Below, piece by piece: positions 39,672 to 42,492 of a stretch of 42,492 nt of DNA. Both the position numbers and the translations under genes were made by a program. The notes below the pieces were generated by a model. The model saw nothing but the letters and a program-made list of their open reading frames with translations, was not told the DNA's origin and did no database searches. The stretch comes from an uncultured Bacillota bacterium (lineage in GTDB: Bacteria; Bacillota; Clostridia; Oscillospirales; Oscillospiraceae): contig CAMTMZ010000023.1 in NCBI GenBank assembly GCA_947073765.1, positions 1-42,492 of the forward strand, written 5' to 3'. Numbering within the stretch: position 1 is the first letter of the stretch; every line of letters begins with the position of its first letter.

Positions 39672-41470
39672 TTTTGCTCCTCCCCATCTATCAGGAAATG
39701 AAACTCTCCGCAATTGTTTCTTTTTCGATACGAGTCCACAAGTTTTTTGAGGTCCTCACGCAACATATCCACCGTCTTCTTCATCTCCTCGGAGTCCTCA
39801 TCGCCGGAATTTCTAATATCCAACTCAAATTTACTCGGATCAGAGCCGCTGTTGATTGAAAAAATAATCTCAATCCGCTCAATGCTCCGATAGTCCTTAT
39901 TAATCTCAAGATGGAGACACTTGGAAAGCTCAAACGACCTTCTCGCCGTGTACTGGCCGTCCCGAAAGGTAGTAAGATACAAGATATATTGTTTCTTAAT
40001 AATTCTCTCCACATTGTCCGCCAGTTGTTTCGCATTGGCGTTTTCCATATGAACCGTTTCTACGTAATCAATCCTATTGGCGTGGAATTCCTTAACTGTC
40101 AATTCCGTAGATTTGTTTACGGCACCCTGATACATACTTTTCCATGATTTTCGTCCCCATTCTTGGAGCTCATCACAGGCAAACAAAATCATGGGCAGCG
40201 TTAATACATCAATGTGGTAAATGTTCTCGCAGGTATGAGAGGAGATTGCCCGCAGAATATCGCGCCGGATATAGAATTGCCGTGCGTCTTCATTGGCAAA
40301 GATATAGTCTGCATCGGGATTATTATCAGTTTCAATAAAATAAATCAGCATTTTATAGACGATAATCGCACTCACGATACCGTGAGAAAAATCCTCCAGA
40401 GAGAGCTTGTATTTAAACCTATACTTATCTTGTATGCTGGCTTTATATTGGGCGATTATCTGATCGGTCCCTTCCATTTTTTCCACGACCGGTTTCATCT
40501 TCTTGCTCATGAAAGTGATAATATCCAGATTGTTCGAATCCTGAGTGCCATCAAATTTAAAGTTTTTTTCTACATAAGGATTCGAGACAAAAGCCTCCAT
40601 CATTTTCTCGGTTTTTTCCAGGACATTTTTGGATTTCTCCAGAGGGTATCCAAGGTCATGGCACAGTGCGGCAACGGTCCACATACTAAGTTTTTCTAGA
40701 ATGTTGATTTCACTACTGAACGTCTTTATCGAGGCAAGTAAATACTTGGGAGCTTCCGTACCGTCTACTCGTTCACACACCTTGTACTGCTTGTTTTCTT
40801 TTTCAACAACTAAGCACTCTCCGGCTCTCTCGCTTCCGATTCGCTCCGTCTCCCGCTCCTCGCCGTCCACTCCACCATCCTCAGCATTCTCACACATAAA
40901 CGCTTCTGTTTTTTCTATGTCGTCTTGTTCCGCCACTCGTGTTTTATAGACACGTTCTCCTTCAAAATGAACCTGATCAATCAGCCGGCCATTCCCTCCA
41001 GTAAGGTGCGTATTTTTGTTCAAAAGCAAATAGACACCCAGCAGCCACACACGCACAACATGAAATACATGGTCACGGTAGTAGGCATCGCTACCATAAA
41101 GGACTCCCTCAAAAGCAGTATAGTTCTCATGATATTTTTTGAGCTTATCCAGTCCCAAAACATACTGGCGCTTTCCATTTTTCATAAATGGTTCCCGTTT
41201 ATCAAAAAAACGCAGGCAAATTATGGATCTTTCAATTAAAAGGCTCCACAACTCGTCAATTTCATCATTGGCTTCATACGTCAATTCATCTTCTCCATGC
41301 CCAAGCCCTTTTTGTTGAATGGTATTCAGCTTTTCAAGCACAGTATGATCCAATGGATAGGCTAATTCCTGTCCGTCCTTCTGATAGATTTCTACAATAC
41401 GTTCATTTTTGAGTTCTTCTCCTAACCGGCAAACCTCTTTAAACAGAGTGCTGTCACAAATTTTACTCAC
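39668..41470 (-). CDS. Large HD-superfamily phosphohydrolase
   Basis: 600 residues from a GTG at 41470, nine nt after GGAGG; an ATG seven codons upstream has no good site. Metal ligands of an HD phosphohydrolase appear in order (numbering from that ATG): His141 (YYRDHVFHVVRVWLLG), His278-Asp279 (AALCHDLGYP), His370 (EDFSHGIVSA), His419 (AISSHTCENIYH) and Asp440 (FACDELQEWG). An acidic insert of ~60 residues (190-245) separates the first ligand from HD. The last ~120 residues are a separate domain. Such enzymes cleave nucleotides, cyclic dinucleotides or RNA. First gene of the operon with radical SAM and DUF2284. Confidence 0.85.
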   Translation of the reverse strand: MSKICDSTLFKEVCRLGEELKNERIVEIYQKDGQELAYPLDHTVLEKLNTIQQKGLGHGEDELTYEANDEIDELWSLLIERSIICLRFFDKREPFMKNGKRQYVLGLDKLKKYHENYTAFEGVLYGSDAYYRDHVFHVVRVWLLGVYLLLNKNTHLTGGNGRLIDQVHFEGERVYKTRVAEQDDIEKTEAFMCENAEDGGVDGEERETERIGSERAGECLVVEKENKQYKVCERVDGTEAPKYLLASIKTFSSEINILEKLSMWTVAALCHDLGYPLEKSKNVLEKTEKMMEAFVSNPYVEKNFKFDGTQDSNNLDIITFMSKKMKPVVEKMEGTDQIIAQYKASIQDKYRFKYKLSLEDFSHGIVSAIIVYKMLIYFIETDNNPDADYIFANEDARQFYIRRDILRAISSHTCENIYHIDVLTLPMILFACDELQEWGRKSWKSMYQGAVNKSTELTVKEFHANRIDYVETVHMENANAKQLADNVERIIKKQYILYLTTFRDGQYTARRSFELSKCLHLEINKDYRSIERIEIIFSINSGSDPSKFELDIRNSGDEDSEEMKKTVDMLREDLKKLVDSYRKRNNCGEFHFLIDGEEQK

Positions 41471-42121
41471 AACCAACCGCCTCCGTCTCATTTCTTCTAT
41501 GAACTCTTGATATTTTCTATTTAAATTTACCGACTGGCCATCTCCAATGCGCTATAACCAGCATCTTGAGAGTCCCTAATCGCTGGAAATAAAATATTTA
41601 TTTGCTCTCTGCGCTATCGTTTCTTTCTCTTACTTCCTAAATCTAGTGAGCGAAGTAAAATTATTAGTTAGGTATTATGACATTAATTCAATATATTGTA
41701 CCACAGCAGACGACAAAATACAAGCGAGCCCCGCATAAAAATTGCTATACTAAATTAAGTTTCAAATTTATAGGGATTTTCCCTTTAACTTACGCCTTTG
41801 TCTACAACTGCCACGGCAATACTTTTCACATATTTTTCATTCGTTTACAAACGTTTTTCTCTATTTTACTTGTTTTCCTGCACTTCTTGAAAGCAGTATT
41901 TCCACGTGTTCCACATCTGTCTGCAGCTAATTATGTGGTCAAAAAATCGTTGCATCGAAAGAAGCCCTCCACAAACATATCAACGTGCTGTGCAATACGC
42001 TTTATTTTTACCTCTGCATTTCTATATTTCAGATTACAGTTTTCTATTGACTTCTAGCCAACCTTTCGGCATTGTGTTGCTTGCTAAAAATCCAACAAAA
42101 CACTGAATGGAGGAAATGCAA
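41471..42121. promoter_or_regulatory. AT-rich divergent intergenic region with boundary motif and leader
   Basis: About 650 nt between the HD gene and the divergent secreted-protein gene. 41705-41755 carries a degraded boundary motif. 41982-42121 is the leader also seen as relics at 1275-1343 and 21170-21305, ending in GGAGG (42109-42113) 8 nt before ATG 42122. A 126-codon plus-strand frame here (41677-42057) has no ribosome-binding site and low-complexity composition, so I do not call it. Promoters could not be fixed. Confidence 0.55.
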
Positions 42122-42492
42122 ATGCCCAGTACGAAAAAGCGCATCACCGCTGCACTGACGATAGCAATCCTCGCAACGACCCTCGCCATCCCCACCACGG
42201 CAGCGGAAGCCCCGACCATCCGAGTGAGCAGCTACAAGGGCAGCACCCTGGAGATGGGAGAACGAAGCGGCATCATCGGCCCCAGTGGTGCGGACTACGC
42301 CGTCACCTCCAGCGATCCGGACACGGTGGCGGTGTATCAGATTATGACCCTCTGGGTGGCTGTCGCCAAGGCAGAGGGGAACGCGGAGATCACCGCCTCC
42401 AACAGCGCCGGGGAGTGCGGGAGCATGACGCTGACGGTCGGCTCCGCCGCCCCCGCCGCGCCGGAAGCTCCCGCCAGCATGGACAGCGCCAG
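42122..42492 (+). CDS. Secreted Ig-like (BIG2-type?) protein, 5' part
   Basis: Open from ATG 42122 to the window edge (123 codons). Signal peptide: KKR, then ITAALTIAILATTLAIPTTA, cleavage after AAA/TAA-like AxA near residue 28. The mature part (IRVSSYKGSTLEMGERSGII, VTSSDPDTVAVYQIMTLWVA, GNAEITASNSAGE) has the spacing of bacterial Ig-like domains, followed by a Pro/Ala-rich linker. Probable surface or secreted protein. The leader in front of it is conserved in elements 1 and 2, where the gene itself has been replaced. Confidence 0.7.
   Translation, partial: MPSTKKRITAALTIAILATTLAIPTTAAEAPTIRVSSYKGSTLEMGERSGIIGPSGADYAVTSSDPDTVAVYQIMTLWVAVAKAEGNAEITASNSAGECGSMTLTVGSAAPAAPEAPASMDSA

Larger units (their letters stand above)
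36862..42492. mobile_element. Element 3 (left part only)
   Basis: Starts at the tRNA-Thr core, with the common left end (arm pair 36992-37013), a GNAT pair in the first slot, boundary motif, the HD-radical SAM-DUF2284 operon, and a secreted-protein gene running off the window. The chassis genes and the second att, next to the intact tRNA-Thr, are expected to the right. Confidence 0.65.

Noticed and set aside
41677-42057. 126-codon frame in the AT-rich intergenic region
   Set aside because: No ribosome-binding site, composition rich in Phe/Leu/Thr/His, and it overlaps the leader and boundary repeat shared with other elements.
1-42492. CRISPR array or insertion sequence
   Set aside because: No regularly spaced repeats and no transposase gene were seen; repeats found here are att cores, arm pairs and border motifs.

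Overview
The window looks like the chromosome of a gut Oscillospiraceae-type Firmicute (Flavonifractor/Lawsonibacter-like; inferred from protein styles, GC-rich cargo, the Clostridia-type GalT and the MobL-type relaxases; no rRNA or other taxonomic marker is present). Almost all of it reads as a tandem array of related integrative, probably mobilisable, elements inserted one after another at the 3' end of a tRNA-Thr(GGU)-like site. Three copies of a tRNA-Thr 3' half lie on the minus strand at 225-270, 20803-20848 and 36834-36878, with an identical 17-nt core. Each is followed by the same ~140-nt element left end, which carries a paired 10-bp direct repeat (GTGTGGGTCA, twice). The intact tRNA gene would lie beyond the right edge.

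Element 0 (1-~253): only its right end is visible. Element 1 (~253-20847): HEPN/MNT pair, then a beta-glucan cargo (permuted GH3, ABC importer without ATPase, AraC regulator, two GH94 phosphorylases, a leaderless GH16 and a YesL protein), then DUF6076-like gene, xis-like HTH, HTH_36 protein, MobC-like protein, MobL relaxase with Sel1 repeats, DUF6809 and a Tn916-family integrase. Element 2 (~20831-36878): the same chassis with a different cargo: galK-galE-galT, a YczE/DUF6198 membrane protein, AraC regulator, GH36 alpha-galactosidase and a GPH sugar symporter. Element 3 (~36862 to beyond the end): GNAT/small-protein pair, then an AT-richer, tightly coupled three-gene operon (HD phosphohydrolase, radical SAM, DUF2284) and the start of a secreted protein; its mobility genes are outside the window.

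The two complete elements are colinear and very similar from xis through int (the two integrases differ at about 15 of 384 residues), but share no cargo. Cargo sits between a conserved leader relic on the left (1225-1350, 21108-21312; intact in front of a gene at 41705-42121) and the DUF6076 gene on the right. A short motif close to TTGCTACGCAGTAAACAA recurs at module borders. The whole is best read as a plug-in platform in which a constant integration/mobilisation chassis carries exchangeable sugar-utilisation or defence-like modules. The most likely undescribed items are this platform, the HD-radical SAM-DUF2284 operon, and the near-invariant non-coding blocks upstream of the relaxase operon (candidate oriT or RNA).
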